Below are positions 53,861 to 63,183 of a stretch of DNA of 64,000 nucleotides, piece by piece (the first letter of the stretch is position 1; every line of letters begins with the position of its first letter). A program made the translations under genes and the position numbers. Under the pieces are notes generated by a model. The model saw only the letters and a program-made list of their open reading frames with translations. It did not search any database and was not told the origin of the DNA. The stretch covers positions 46,758,594 to 46,822,593 of the forward strand of contig NC_059358.1 in NCBI RefSeq assembly GCF_019703515.2, given 5' to 3'. The stretch is from Myxocyprinus asiaticus (Eukaryota > Chordata > Actinopteri > Cypriniformes > Catostomidae).

Positions 53861-54060
53861 AAAAATAAATAAAATAAAAAAACAGTGGTCGATGGGGCCA
53901 TATTGTATTTAAAAAAAAGAATAAAGACTAAAGAAAATACAAATAAAATGAAATACGGTACAATGAAATATGATAGAGGCTAATGTTAAATGAAAATACA
54001 AACAGGGCATTAGCCTACCCATATGCTTAAGCATACATCACCTTAATACATGCTTTTAAC
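53860..54060. repeat. dispersed repeat, inverted copy of 2590-2825
   Basis: Reverse-complement match to 2590-2825 (CAGTGGTCGATGGGGCC, GAAATACGGTACAATGAAATA, GGCATTAGCCTACCCATATGC). Confidence 0.5.
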
Positions 54061-54130
54061 ATTTTACATTTACATTTACGTTTATTCATTTGGCACACGC
54101 TTTTATCCAAAGTGACTTGAACAGCATTAA
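54058..54130 (+). repeat. fragment of the 'CATTTGGCANACGCTTTTATCC' fish repeat
   Basis: CATTTGGCACACGCTTTTATCCAAAGTGACTTGA is a signature of one of the most frequent cyprinid short repeats. About 70 bp, no coding. Confidence 0.5.
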
Positions 54131-54234
54131 GTTCTCACATCTCTAACATGAGAGAGTGCCAAAAAGTTGGTGTCGCAAAACTCCGGTTCTTAAAGGGGCC
54201 ATGTCCATTTTATGATGAGTTAAATGTCATAACA

Positions 54235-55782
54235 TTTCTCCACTTGGCTTCATTCTCCCCTGCTAAAAGTCATTGTCCTAGATGACTTAATACATATTTT
54301 TTCACTTCTTTAACAGCTTTTCTAAAGAACACACTACACAGGCTTGTTAACACCTGAGAACAGACTTCAGGACTGAGTGAAACAGCATTGCATGCTGATT
54401 TTGGCTCATTAAATGGGTTTGAGTGTATGCCAGAATTGGCTCTTTTAGTTCTTTTTGGTGCTGGTACAGGCACTCTAGGAGCCGTGCCTGTGTCAGGCTC
54501 AACCCTCTCTGGACCAGACACTTTTGGAGCTGTGTCATTGCTAGACTCAACTCTCACTGGTACAGAACCTTGTTGTTCAGTGTTCTCTGAAATCAGTACA
54601 GGTTAACCTATAAGAGCTTCAGCAGCTGACACAGGGTTTTCAGGGTTCACATCTTCTGTCCCTTGCAGACTAGGATATGTGACCTTTTCTAGCATAACAA
54701 AATCAGGATCAGATTGCACAACTTCAACCTGCTCAGAAATAGATTCTCCCCTCGATTGTGGTGTTGTGGGAGAACAGGTTTCAGTCATTTCTGGCTTAGG
54801 AAAAGAGTTAAAAAAAGGCACAAGTCAACTCTATGGACTCTCTTTATAGGACAACCCTCAAGGGGCTCAATAGTATGTGCGGTACCCTGCACATCTATGA
54901 CCCTGTATACAGCAGGGCCCCATGAATCCTGTATTTTGTTCCAACCCAAAGGTCTGTGACACAAAAGTATACCTGCTGACCCACATCAATCACAGGGCAA
55001 TAGACCCTGTCATTCAAATGGGCAAGTCTTTCTTGTGTTCGGCATATTCCCTGGCTTTCTCATGAGCTTTTTTTCAATCTGTCCTGGTGAAACAATAACC
55101 AATCATGTTTTCTTTCCGCAGTTTGCTCTTGACCTAGCAGTGCATCTACTAGAAGATGTGGGTTGACTCCAAACACCAAGTAATGTGGTGAGTATCCAGT
55201 GGTTGTATGTGGTGTTACATTATAAGCATAAATCAACTCAGGAAGATGTTCTGGCCAACACTTTCTTTTTTCAGGGGGAAGTGTACGTAATTGATCATGG
55301 AGTGTTCTGTTAAAGTGCTTGTACTGAGCTTTGCCCTGAGGCCGATATGGGGTTGTGCAGGTTTTCTTTACACCATACCTTCTACACAGCTCAACAATTA
55401 CCTCACTTTAAACATTTCTGCCCTGATCAGAATGCAATCATTCAGGCACACCATATTTCATGAACCACTCATTCAGAAGGATCTTGGCAGTGGTATCAGC
55501 CCTCTGATCCTTGGTTGGAAATGCCTGTGTGAAATTTGTGAAAACAACAGCCACAATTAACATGTTATCACGGCCATCAGAGGCAGGTTCGAGCATAGTA
55601 AAATCTACTGCCACTACTTCAAGGGGCATTGAAGCCAGAAATGACTTCATAGGAGGATGTATCCTTGGCTGTGGCATCTTGGTTAAGATGCACCTTTGAC
55701 ACTTTTTCATCCACCTCTCCACATCATTATACATACTAGGGGTGTGCAGCGAAGCCATTATATGTATCTGTTCATATGACAA
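54235..55782 (-). pseudogene. Ty3/gypsy integrase with C-terminal tail
   Basis: - strand. 55438-55782 is an open frame with the end of the zinc-binding domain (W-M-K-K-C-Q-R-C), then V-A-V-D-F-T-M-L-E (first catalytic Asp) and EWFMKYGVPE, ending at a TGA. The next frame holds L-H-S-D-Q-G-R-N (second Asp), then P-Y-R-P-Q-G-K-A-Q-Y-K-H-F-N-R-T, where Lys stands in the position of the usual catalytic Glu, then PELIYAYNVTPHTTTGYSPHYL, followed by a C-terminal domain (LNDRVYCPVIDVGQQVYF) and a Pro/Glu-rich tail in pieces (54603-54821, 54270-54557). Inactive by stops and Glu loss. Protease and RT, which should lie above 55782, are missing. A polypurine-like stretch next to TGTTATGACA at 54234 may mark the start of the 3' LTR. 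Confidence 0.65.
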
Positions 55783-56080
55783 TATGATCTGTCTCTGTAT
55801 TCGGATAGAACCGGATGTGTCCAGGGCTTAAACCTGACATTTGTCAAAACTAAATGAAACAACCATTTTTAAATGTTACTCTTACATTTATAGTTTCTAT
55901 AAATAAAATATGCCTTGTAAATGCCTTTTCATAATAATAGCCTAATAATAATAATAATATTATTGTAGGCTGCAAATATTGTTTAATTAAATGTTATTTT
56001 ATTATTTTTTTCTTACCAGAAGAAGCTGAATTTGTCAGCTACATTAACTGTGGAATATGTTAACTGTGGTGAACATTAAC
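55783..56080. other. AT-rich flank of DIRS copy C
   Basis: Nothing recognised; AATAAT-rich. It does not resemble the retroviral pol on the other side of the DIRS element. Confidence 0.4.
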
Positions 56081-56171
56081 ATTGTGTCGATGTAGTGACA
56101 CTAGGGGTCACTCTTGGGAGCCCAAGACACATCTGGTCTTTGATAAAAGGCCAGTGAAATTGGCGAGTGGT

Positions 56172-56208
56172 ATTTGCATGCCACTCCCCCAGACAAACGG
56201 GTATAAAA
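56172..56208 (+). promoter_or_regulatory. octamer + TATA box in DIRS left terminus
   Basis: ATTTGCAT (octamer) at 56172-56179 and TATAAAA at 56202-56208, spaced 22 bp. Both are conserved in copy A (10096-10103 and 10068-10074, reverse). This is probably the element promoter; start would be near 56232. Confidence 0.5.
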
Positions 56209-56280
56209 GGAGCTGGTATGCAACCACTCATTCAGATTTTCTCATCGGAGCTGAACGGTCATGATAACTGAGCTGAATTC

Positions 56281-57729
56281 TCATGACTGTTCATTCACCT
56301 CTGCTGGATCTGACGGCGCATTTCAGCGGCTTCTCCCTCCTCTGCACTGGTGCACAGTAGAGAACGCCCCTGGGCGATTTGGCAGAAAAAAGAGAGTATA
56401 TTTTCCTGAAAGAGTATATTTCTCTAAAAGAGCAGCACACACGGAACATCTTTTTAAAGATGCCTTTCAGATTGTGTGTTATTCCTGGTTGCGGTCGTTA
56501 CCTCTCAACTTCAGATGGTCACGATCACTGACTTTCGTGTCTGGACGCGACCAACATGGAGGCAGCGTTCGTGGATGGTTCATGTTCTCACTGCAAGAAC
56601 ATGACCATGGCAATGTTGTGGTCACTGCTTGCTTTCGCCTCGGTCCTTCTACCTACGGGTTTTAGGCCAATGCGGCCAGCACTGGGGATGATTTGGGGAC
56701 CCCAATGGGACCGCCTCCGCTGGGTATCCCCCCGCGGACCTCCCATTCCCCAGCACGCTTGTCTGCCCGATCAGGCTTCCGGATGAGTCTGCCGGCTCGT
56801 CTCATGGCGAGTTCAACCTCTTGTGTGGAGCCCGCGAAGCTGATGAGCTCTCGAGTGCAGCATCGGAGAGTGGGCTTGTCCAGTTGGACGCAGAAGCCTC
56901 AGCTGGGCTCCCCCCTTCGGGGACGATTGCCTAGTCACAGGCTTATGCAGAGATGATGGACATGCTTTCCCGGGCGGCTGCAAGCATCGGGCTAGAGTGG
57001 AACACTCCGCTCTCCCTTGAATCCTTGCGGCTCGATGATTGGTTCCTGGGCTCGCAGCGCCACTCAAAGCAGCCATGCCGTGCTCCAGTGCCTTCCTTCC
57101 CAGAAGTGCACGAGGAGCTGACAAAATCATGGGAGGCACCTTTTACTGCCCGGTCCCGATTTCTCAGTTCCCCCGCCCTCACTACCCTCGAAGGCTGGGC
57201 GGCCAGGGTCTATACTGCAATTCCGCCGCTGGATAAAGTGCTCGCGGTGCACCTATGCCCGCAGAGGTTCATGTCATCCCTGATGGCCAAAGCCTACAGC
57301 GCTGCTGGATAAGCTGCATCTGCCCTGCACACCATTGCTCTCCTGCATGTCCACCAAGCCAAGGCGCTAAAAGAACTACACGAGGGTAGTTCTGCCCCAA
57401 ATCTGATGCAGGAACTGCGCTCAGCGACCAATTTCGCTCTCCGAGCGACGAAGGTCACGGCGCAGTCTCTCGGGCAGACGATGTCCACATTAGTGGTCCA
57501 GGAGCACCACCTTTGGCTCAACTTGGTCGAGATGGGTGAGGCCGACAAGACACGGTTCCTTGCTGCCCCCATCTCCCAGGTTGGGCTATTCGGTGACACC
57601 GTCGAGGACTTTGCCCAGCAGTTCTCGACGGTGAAGCAGCAGACGGAAGCTATCCAGCATATCCTGCCCCATGTGGGTCAAGATCCCGCACCCTGTCTGC
57701 TCGTCGCCAAGGGCATCCCACTGCTGTGA
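56281..57729 (+). pseudogene. DIRS C gag-like ORF1
   Basis: Overlapping + frames give, in order: HSPLLDLTAHFSGFS, the duplicated V-Y-F-P-E-R-V-Y-F-S-K-R repeat, a Cys/His cluster starting C-V-I-P-G-C (about 56475) with a stop inside, F-V-D-G-S-C-S-H-C-K-N-M, SPARLSARSGFRMSLPAR, MMDMLSRAAASIGLEWNTPL, and E-V-H-E-E-L-T-K-S-W-E-A-P-F, A-K-A-Y-S-A-A-G, then a helical part QELRSATNFALRATKVTAQS and FSTVKQQTEAIQHILP. This is the nucleocapsid-type protein of DIRS elements. At least four frame changes and a TAA at 57310 disrupt it. 57730-58244 (Pro-rich linker) has only short frames. Confidence 0.65.
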
Positions 57730-58244
57730 CTGCACCGGCTCCGCCGCAGCCCGCCCCTACGCCACCCATCTCACGGCCAGCCGCCAAGAACCCACGAAGA
57801 TCATCAAAGCGCCCCTGCGATGGGTGACCCAGGGTCGATGGAACACACTGCACTGGAGCTGGAAGTAAGACCACTCCATCCCCCGGTGGAGGGCTGGGTG
57901 GAGAGTCTTTTGTTGCCTTTTCATTTGATTTCGCCGCATGCCCAAGTGGCTGCGGTACCCAACAGTTCAGCAAAAGAGCTGTTTCCTCCTTCCCTGGGTC
58001 ACATACCCAGTGTGCACAGTCGTCATCATGTCCACCTTTTTTCCCTTGCAGGATTGGCGCTCCAGCGGCGGTCTCCCTGCCCCTGCGCGCCCAGCTGTGG
58101 CACACATCCATCCCCAATGTGACAGTCTCCACGGGTTGCAAGGACAGGCCTCTTCCTCCCCCATCCCAGGCTGTTCCAGGGGTGGTCACAAGGAGCCAGG
58201 TAAGTGCTTCGATGTCCCTAGACTCAGCACGGCCATGATATGGT

Positions 58245-59120
58245 GTGGCACCTCGAGCTCCGCCCTGCTGCAAGGCCCCACCTGCCGGTACGTCCAATGA
58301 CGTTGTCCTTTTGGTACCACTCGAGCGGAACTTGGATGTGTGGCTTGCGCTTTCCAATCCATCACGATGGCTGGTCCGGACCTTCCGACTCGGCTACACG
58401 ATTCAGTTCGCCATGCATCCGCCTGGATTCAGCGGTATCCACTTCACCTTGGTGAAGGACAAAAACGCTGTTACCTTGCGCGCAGAGATCGCCACCCTCC
58501 GACGGAAGGGTGCGATAGAACCTGTCCCTCCGGCCGAGATGAAGAAGGGGTTTACAGCCCCTACTTCATCGTACCGAAAAAAGGCGGTGGGTTGCGGCCA
58601 ATCTTGGACCTGCGAGTACTGAACCAGATTTACACAGACTCCCATTCAAGATGCTGACACAAAAACACATTCTGGCAAGTGTCTAGCATCAAGATTGGTT
58701 CGTGGCGGTAGGCCTGAAGGACGTGTACTTCCACATCTCGATCCTTCCTTGACACAGACCCTTCCTGCGGTTTGCATTCGAGGGTCAGGCGTATCAGTAC
58801 AAGATCCTCCCTTTCGGCCTGTCCTTGTCCCCTCGCATCTTCACGAAGGTCGCAGAAGCAGCTCTTGCCCTGTTAAGGGAAGTGGGCATTCGCATTCTCA
58901 ACTATCTCGATGATTGGCTAATCCTAGCTCACTCTCGGGACATGTTGTGTGCACACAGGGACTTGGTGCTCTCGCACCTCAGCCGATTAGGGCTTCGGGT
59001 CAACTGGGAAAAGAGCAAGCTCCTCCCGGTTCAGAGAATCTCTTTTCTCAGTTTGGAGTTGGACTCAGTCTCATTGACAGCACACCTCACGAATGAGCAC
59101 GCACAGTCAGTGCTGACCTG
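58245..59120 (+). pseudogene. DIRS C reverse transcriptase
   Basis: Frames 58245-58622 and 58340-58657 contain the fingers, with HFTLVKDKNAVTLRAEIATL and E-G-V-Y-S-P-Y-F-I-V-P-K-K-G-G-G-L-R-P-I-L-D-L-R. At about 58710 motif A reads V-G-L-K-D-V-Y-F-H, with Gly where the catalytic Asp is usual. A TGA at about 58752 follows. From 58825 the palm/thumb runs P-F-G-L-S-L-S-P, A-L-L-R-E-V-G-I-R-I-L-N-Y-L-D-D-W-L-I-L (catalytic YLDD) and LRVNWEKSKLLPVQRISFL. The domain is typical of DIRS RTs and copies element RNA into DNA. Broken by frameshift, stop and motif A change. Confidence 0.75.
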
Positions 59121-60050
59121 TTTGAAGGCATTCAAACAGAAAACAGCGGTTCCACTGAAACTCTTTCAGAGGCTCCAGGGGCATATGGCATCCTCAGTGG
59201 TGGCCACCCCGCTTGGGTTTATGCATATGATACGAGTCCCGAGATGGGCATGGCACCGCGGGACACATCGCGTGGCCATCACGCCGGTCTGTCACCGTCT
59301 CTTCAGCCCTTGGACTGACCTCTCATTTCTATGGGTGGGTGTTCCCCTAGAGCAGGTCTCCAGGCAAGTCATGGTCACGACAGATGCCTCCAAAACGGGC
59401 TGGGGTGCTGTTTGCAATGGGCACGCAGCCGTGGGCCCGTCCATAACTGCCTCGAGTTGCTGGCAATTCTGCTCGCCCTGCAGAGGTTCCGGCCATTGAT
59501 CCAGGGCAAGCACATGTTAGTTCGGACAGACAACACGGCAACGGTAGCATATATCAACCGCCAAGGCGGTCTGCGCTCTTGTTGTATGTCACAATTTGCC
59601 CGCCGTCTCCTCCTCTGGAGTCAGCAGCATTTCAAGTTGCTGCAAGCCAATCACATCCCGGGCGACCTCAACACTGCAGCGGATGCGCTGTCATGGCAGG
59701 TTACCCTCAGGGGAGAGTGGAGACTCCAACCTCAGATGGTCCAGCTGAGTTGGAGTCGATTTGGACAGGCACAGGTAGACCTGTTCGCCTCCCAAGAATC
59801 CTCCCTCTACCTGCTCTGGTACGCCCTGATCGAGGCACCTCTCAGCATAGATGTGCTGGCACACAGCTGGCCTCCTGGCCTACGCAAATATGCATTTCCC
59901 CAGTGAGCCTACTTGCACAGACCCTGTGCAAGGTCAGGGAGGATGAGGAGCAGGTCGTTCTAGTAGCACCCTACTGGCCCACCCAGACATGGTTCTTGGA
60001 CCTCATGCTGCATGCGATGGCCCCCCATGTCTGGCCCTGGACAGGACGTG
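59121..60050 (+). pseudogene. DIRS C RNase H and methylase-like segment
   Basis: The frame 58825-59499 ends with V-T-T-D-A-S-K-T-G-W-G-A-V (RNase H catalytic Asp). 59331-59906 continues with CLELLAILLALQRF, TDNTATVAYINRQGG, HIPGDLNTAADALS, then Q-V-D-L-F-A-S-Q-E-S and W-P-P-G-L-R-K-Y-A-F-P-Q-stop. In the next frame (59579-60103) follow SLLAQTLCKVREDEEQVVL and V-A-P-Y-W-P-T-Q-T-W-F, the putative Dam-like methylase part of DIRS. The frame change occurs in a homopolymer (TTTCCCC at about 59896), where copy A has TTTTCCCCC. Confidence 0.7.
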
Positions 60051-60062
60051 GAAGACCTAAAC

Positions 60063-61050
60063 GGTCTACCACCCGTGGTGGTAGACATGATCACTCAGGC
60101 TAGGGCCCCCTCTACGAGGCACCTGTATGCCTTTAAGTGGCGTCTGTTCGTTAAGTGGTGTTCTTCCCGACAGGAAGACCCCCAGAGATGCGCAGTCGGA
60201 TCGGTGCTTTCGTTCCTGCAGGAGAGGTTGGAAGGGCGGCTTTCCCCTTCCACCTTGAAGGTGTATGTTGCTGCTATAGCAGCACACCATGACACAGTGG
60301 ACGGTAAGTCCTTAGGGAAGCACGACCTGATCATCAGGTTCCTGAGAGGCGCCAGGAGGCTGAACCCCTCCAGACCGTGCCTCGTACCTCTCTGTAGTTC
60401 TTCAGGGTCTACAGATAGCCCCTTTGAGCCTTTGCAGTCAGCTGAGCTTAAGGCACTCTCCTTGAAGACTGCCCTCCTGAATGCGCTCACTTCCATCAAG
60501 AGGGTAGGAGACCTGCAAGCGTTCTCTGTCAGTGAAACGTGCCTGGAGTTCAGTCCGGGCTACTCTCACGTGATCTTGAGACCCCGACCAGGCTACGTGC
60601 CCAAGGTTCCTACGACCCCTTTTAGGGACCAGGTGGTGAACCTGCGAGCTGCCCCAGGAGGAGGCAGACCCAGCCCTGTCGTTGCTGTGTCCGGTGCGTG
60701 CTTTACACATCTATTTGGATCGCACGCAGCGCTTTAGGATCTCTGAGCAGCTCTTTGTCTGCTTTGGGGCACAGCGGAAAGGAAGCGCTGTCTCCAAGCA
60801 GAGGATTGCCCACTGGCTCATTGACGCCATATCTATGGCATATCACGCCCAGGATGTGCCGCCCCAGGTAGGGCTACGAGCCCATTCTACCAGTGGTGTA
60901 GCGGCCTCCTGGGCCCTGGCCTGGGGTGCCTCACTAACAGACATTTGCAGAGCAGCAGGCTGGGCAACACCCAACACCTTTGCATGGTTCTACAACCTCC
61001 TGGTGGAACCGGTTTCGTCCCAGATAGTGGCATGCAACACAAGCGGATAA
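60063..61050 (+). pseudogene. DIRS C tyrosine recombinase
   Basis: Frames 60012-60737 and 60682-61050. N-terminal core-binding part: A-P-S-T-R-H-L-Y-A-F-K-W-R-L-F and STLKVYVAAIAAHHDTVDG. Catalytic part: T-S-I-K-R-V-G-D-L-Q-A-F (box I Arg), then after a +1 change at about 60690 YLDRTQRFRISEQLFVCFG, and box II R-A-H-S-T-S-G-V-A-A-S (the H-x-x-R Arg is Ser), ending I-C-R-A-A-G-W-A-T-P-N-T-F-A-W-F-Y (nucleophile Tyr). It would integrate the circular DNA by strand exchange. Nonfunctional because of the frameshift and the lost Arg. Copy A keeps this Arg but lacks the N-terminal half. Confidence 0.8.
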
Positions 61051-61779
61051 GCCAGGGATAGCCAGCCGGGTGTATCACTTGCACATAGCACCTTTCACCT
61101 CCTTTGTGCTGAAGACGTGCGCCATTAATTCCCAGTAGTGTTCACAAACTATGTTCCCTGGTTGAGCCCTGTGGCAGTCGAGTATTCGGAGAGACTCGCT
61201 GCCAGCCCAGTACACGTGCTAACTAAGAGCCCTGTTCTGGGGTAGGTGCTCCATATGTGGCGGTTCCCTGTAAGGCTGACCCCATGTGATATTTATCTTC
61301 CGCTAATTCATGTCCCTGTTGGCAAACTGCGTCTTCCTTTGGCAGAGCCCCTCTGCCCCAGTCTCCATGTTTGTAGTAACTCCTCCACCATTGGGTAGGA
61401 TCTACCTTGAAGACTCTCCACATGGTTGGAAAGACCATGTGACATATCCTTCCACTTAAATATTCCCCCTCTCTGTGGGCGAGGTGTGATCTCCGCTGTG
61501 TCTTCCCCTTGGGAGGGACACCCCCTGACTAGACCTGGTGGCCCAGTCGGATAATCCCCCTTCTTTTTTAGGGAGTGGAAAAAAGAGAAGGGGAAAAGAG
61601 GTCACGACTGGGTTAAGCCTGTCTCTATCTCTTGGGTAGTCGACTTGTCCCTAAAAAGGGCCGTTCGACACTCATAACTATGTTGGGGGAGGTTACGTGT
61701 CAACCTGGTGTGCTGGCTATGAAGCACACAGTAGTCTGCCCATCACACACCGCCAGTTCACGTAACACAGTTCAGCCAA
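61051..61779 (+). other. DIRS C 3' non-coding region
   Basis: Between recombinase and right terminal block. It matches 7000-7716 of copy A in reverse complement (e.g. CTAGACCTGGTGGCCCAGTCGG and the TTTTTTAGGGAGTGGAAAAAA inverted stretch). No gene. Confidence 0.6.
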
Positions 61780-62184
61780 TTGTGGCATTTCGTATAGGGA
61801 CCCCTAGTGTGACTACATCGACACAACGTCGAGTGAGTGATAGATAGGGAACGTCATGGTTACTTGTGTAACCTCCGTTCCCTGATGGAGGGAACGAGAC
61901 GTTGTGTCCCTCCTGCCACAATGCTGAACTACCCGCTGAAATGGCCTGGACTTATATCGGCTCCTCAGCATAAAACCCGAATGAGTGGTTGCATACCAGC
62001 TCCTTTTGTACCCGTATGTCCGGGGGAGTGGCATGCAAATACCACTCGCCAATTTTCTTTGGCCTTTTATCAAAGACCAGAGGTGTCTCGGGCTCCCAAG
62101 AGTGACCCCTAGTGTCACTACATCGACACAACATCTCGTTCCCTCCATCAGGGAATGGAAGTTACACAAGTAACCATGATGTTC
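61780..62184. repeat. DIRS C right terminal block with internal complementary region
   Basis: 61780-61857 complements the outer left terminus (GACCCCTAGTGTGACTACATCGAC, then GTCGAGTGAGTGATAGATAGGGAAC). Arms 61858-61908 and 62125-62175 are inverted copies of each other. In the block between them the octamer is intact (ATGCAAAT at about 62034), while the TATA box reads TACAAAAG, as in copy B. Confidence 0.7.
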
Positions 62185-62185
62185 C

Positions 62186-62900
62186 TCCTGCTGCCAATTA
62201 TTTTACCGTTATTGACCTATGCTCTGTTTTTTTCAGCATCCCTTTAGCAGAGGAAAGCAGACACCTTTCTGCATTCACCTATCAAGGTAAACAATATACA
62301 TATACCAAAATGCCCCAGGGATTTAAACATTCACCACATGTGTTCAATCAAGTTTTGAAAGCTGATTTGGAAGATCTTAGATTGGAAAGCACATTGATAC
62401 AATATGTAGATGATCTATTGATTTGTTCAACAACATTAGAGCAATGCCACCAAGACTCAATTAAAGTGCTCACTAAATTAGCTGAAGGAGGCCATAAGGT
62501 CTCAAAGGAGAAACTTCAATACTGTCTACCACAGGTTGAATACTTTGGACGAATCATTGCACATAAAACTAAAGCTATATCACCAAGCCAATTGGAAGGT
62601 ATAAGCAAAGCACCCCAACCACAAACAGTGGGATAAATGATGACCTTTTTGGGCATGACAGGTTTAGTGTTGATTGGATAGAAAACTATGCTATTAAGAC
62701 TATGCTCCCTTAAGAACACTGATGAAACAGACAGGGCATCAAAATCTCCAAGCTCGAATAACATGGGATACGGATGCATTGATAGCCTTCGAATCATTGA
62801 AGAAAGAACTTCAGACAGCTCCAGCGTGAGCAACCCCAGACTATACTAAACCATTCCATTTATATGTAGCAGATAGAAGAGATGGATATGCATCAGCAGT
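62186..62900 (+). pseudogene. endogenous retrovirus pol: RT fragment
   Basis: The + frame begins at the DIRS junction within RT motif A (F-T-V-I-D-L-C-S-V-F-F), then A-F-T-Y-Q-G-K-Q, L/M-P-Q-G-F motif B region and Y-V-D-D-L-L (motif C, about 62404), ending at TAA 62634. 62637-62900 carries the connection domain in broken frames (MTFLGMTGL, then stops near 62678 and 62828). The motif set is typical of retroviral (gamma/epsilon-like, class I) RT rather than gypsy. N-terminal RT, protease and gag are missing to the left because the DIRS element sits there. Inactive: truncated and with stops. Confidence 0.7.
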
Positions 62901-62904
62901 CTTA

Positions 62905-63183
62905 ATGCAGGAGACCTGTAGTGGAAGAAAAAAGCAACCACTAGCTTATTATAGCACCAAGTTGGTCAATGTAGCACAAGGCTACCCGCCATGCTATCAA
63001 GGACTTGCAGCAGTATATGTTGCATATGACAAAGCTTCCACTGTGACAATGGGCTATCCAGTGATAATTTATACACATCACAAAGTAACAGAGTTATTAG
63101 AGCAAAGTAGATTTGTTTTAACGCAAGCCAGGTGTTTGACATATTTAACATTGTTAACTTACCCAGACATTACCATAAAATGA
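62905..63183 (+). pseudogene. endogenous retrovirus pol: RT connection to RNase H
   Basis: A 92-codon + frame from ETCSGRKKQPLAYYSTKL, with GYPPCYQGLAAVY and V-T-E-L-L, which corresponds to the tether between RT and RNase H in retroviral pol. It ends in a TGA at 63181-63183; the same reading frame then continues without further stops, so this is a single in-frame nonsense change and not the natural end. Confidence 0.65.

Larger units (their letters stand above)
56081..62184 (+). mobile_element. DIRS-type retrotransposon, copy C (fullest copy)
   Basis: About 6.1 kb, + strand. Left terminal repeat 56081-56260 with octamer and TATA box; gag-like (56281-57729), RT (58245-59100), RNase H and methylase-like segment (59331-60050), tyrosine recombinase (60063-61050), then the right terminal block with the internal complementary region and paired arms (61780-62184). 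There are no LTRs and no integrase, consistent with DIRS biology: integration of a circular cDNA by the recombinase. The left end lacks the outermost ~25 bp (GTTCCCTATCTGTCACTCAC side) present in copies A and B. All reading frames carry lesions. Confidence 0.85.

Noticed and set aside
57650..58357. 235-codon - strand ORF
   Set aside because: Antisense to the GC-rich gag-RT linker of DIRS copy C; no recognisable domain.
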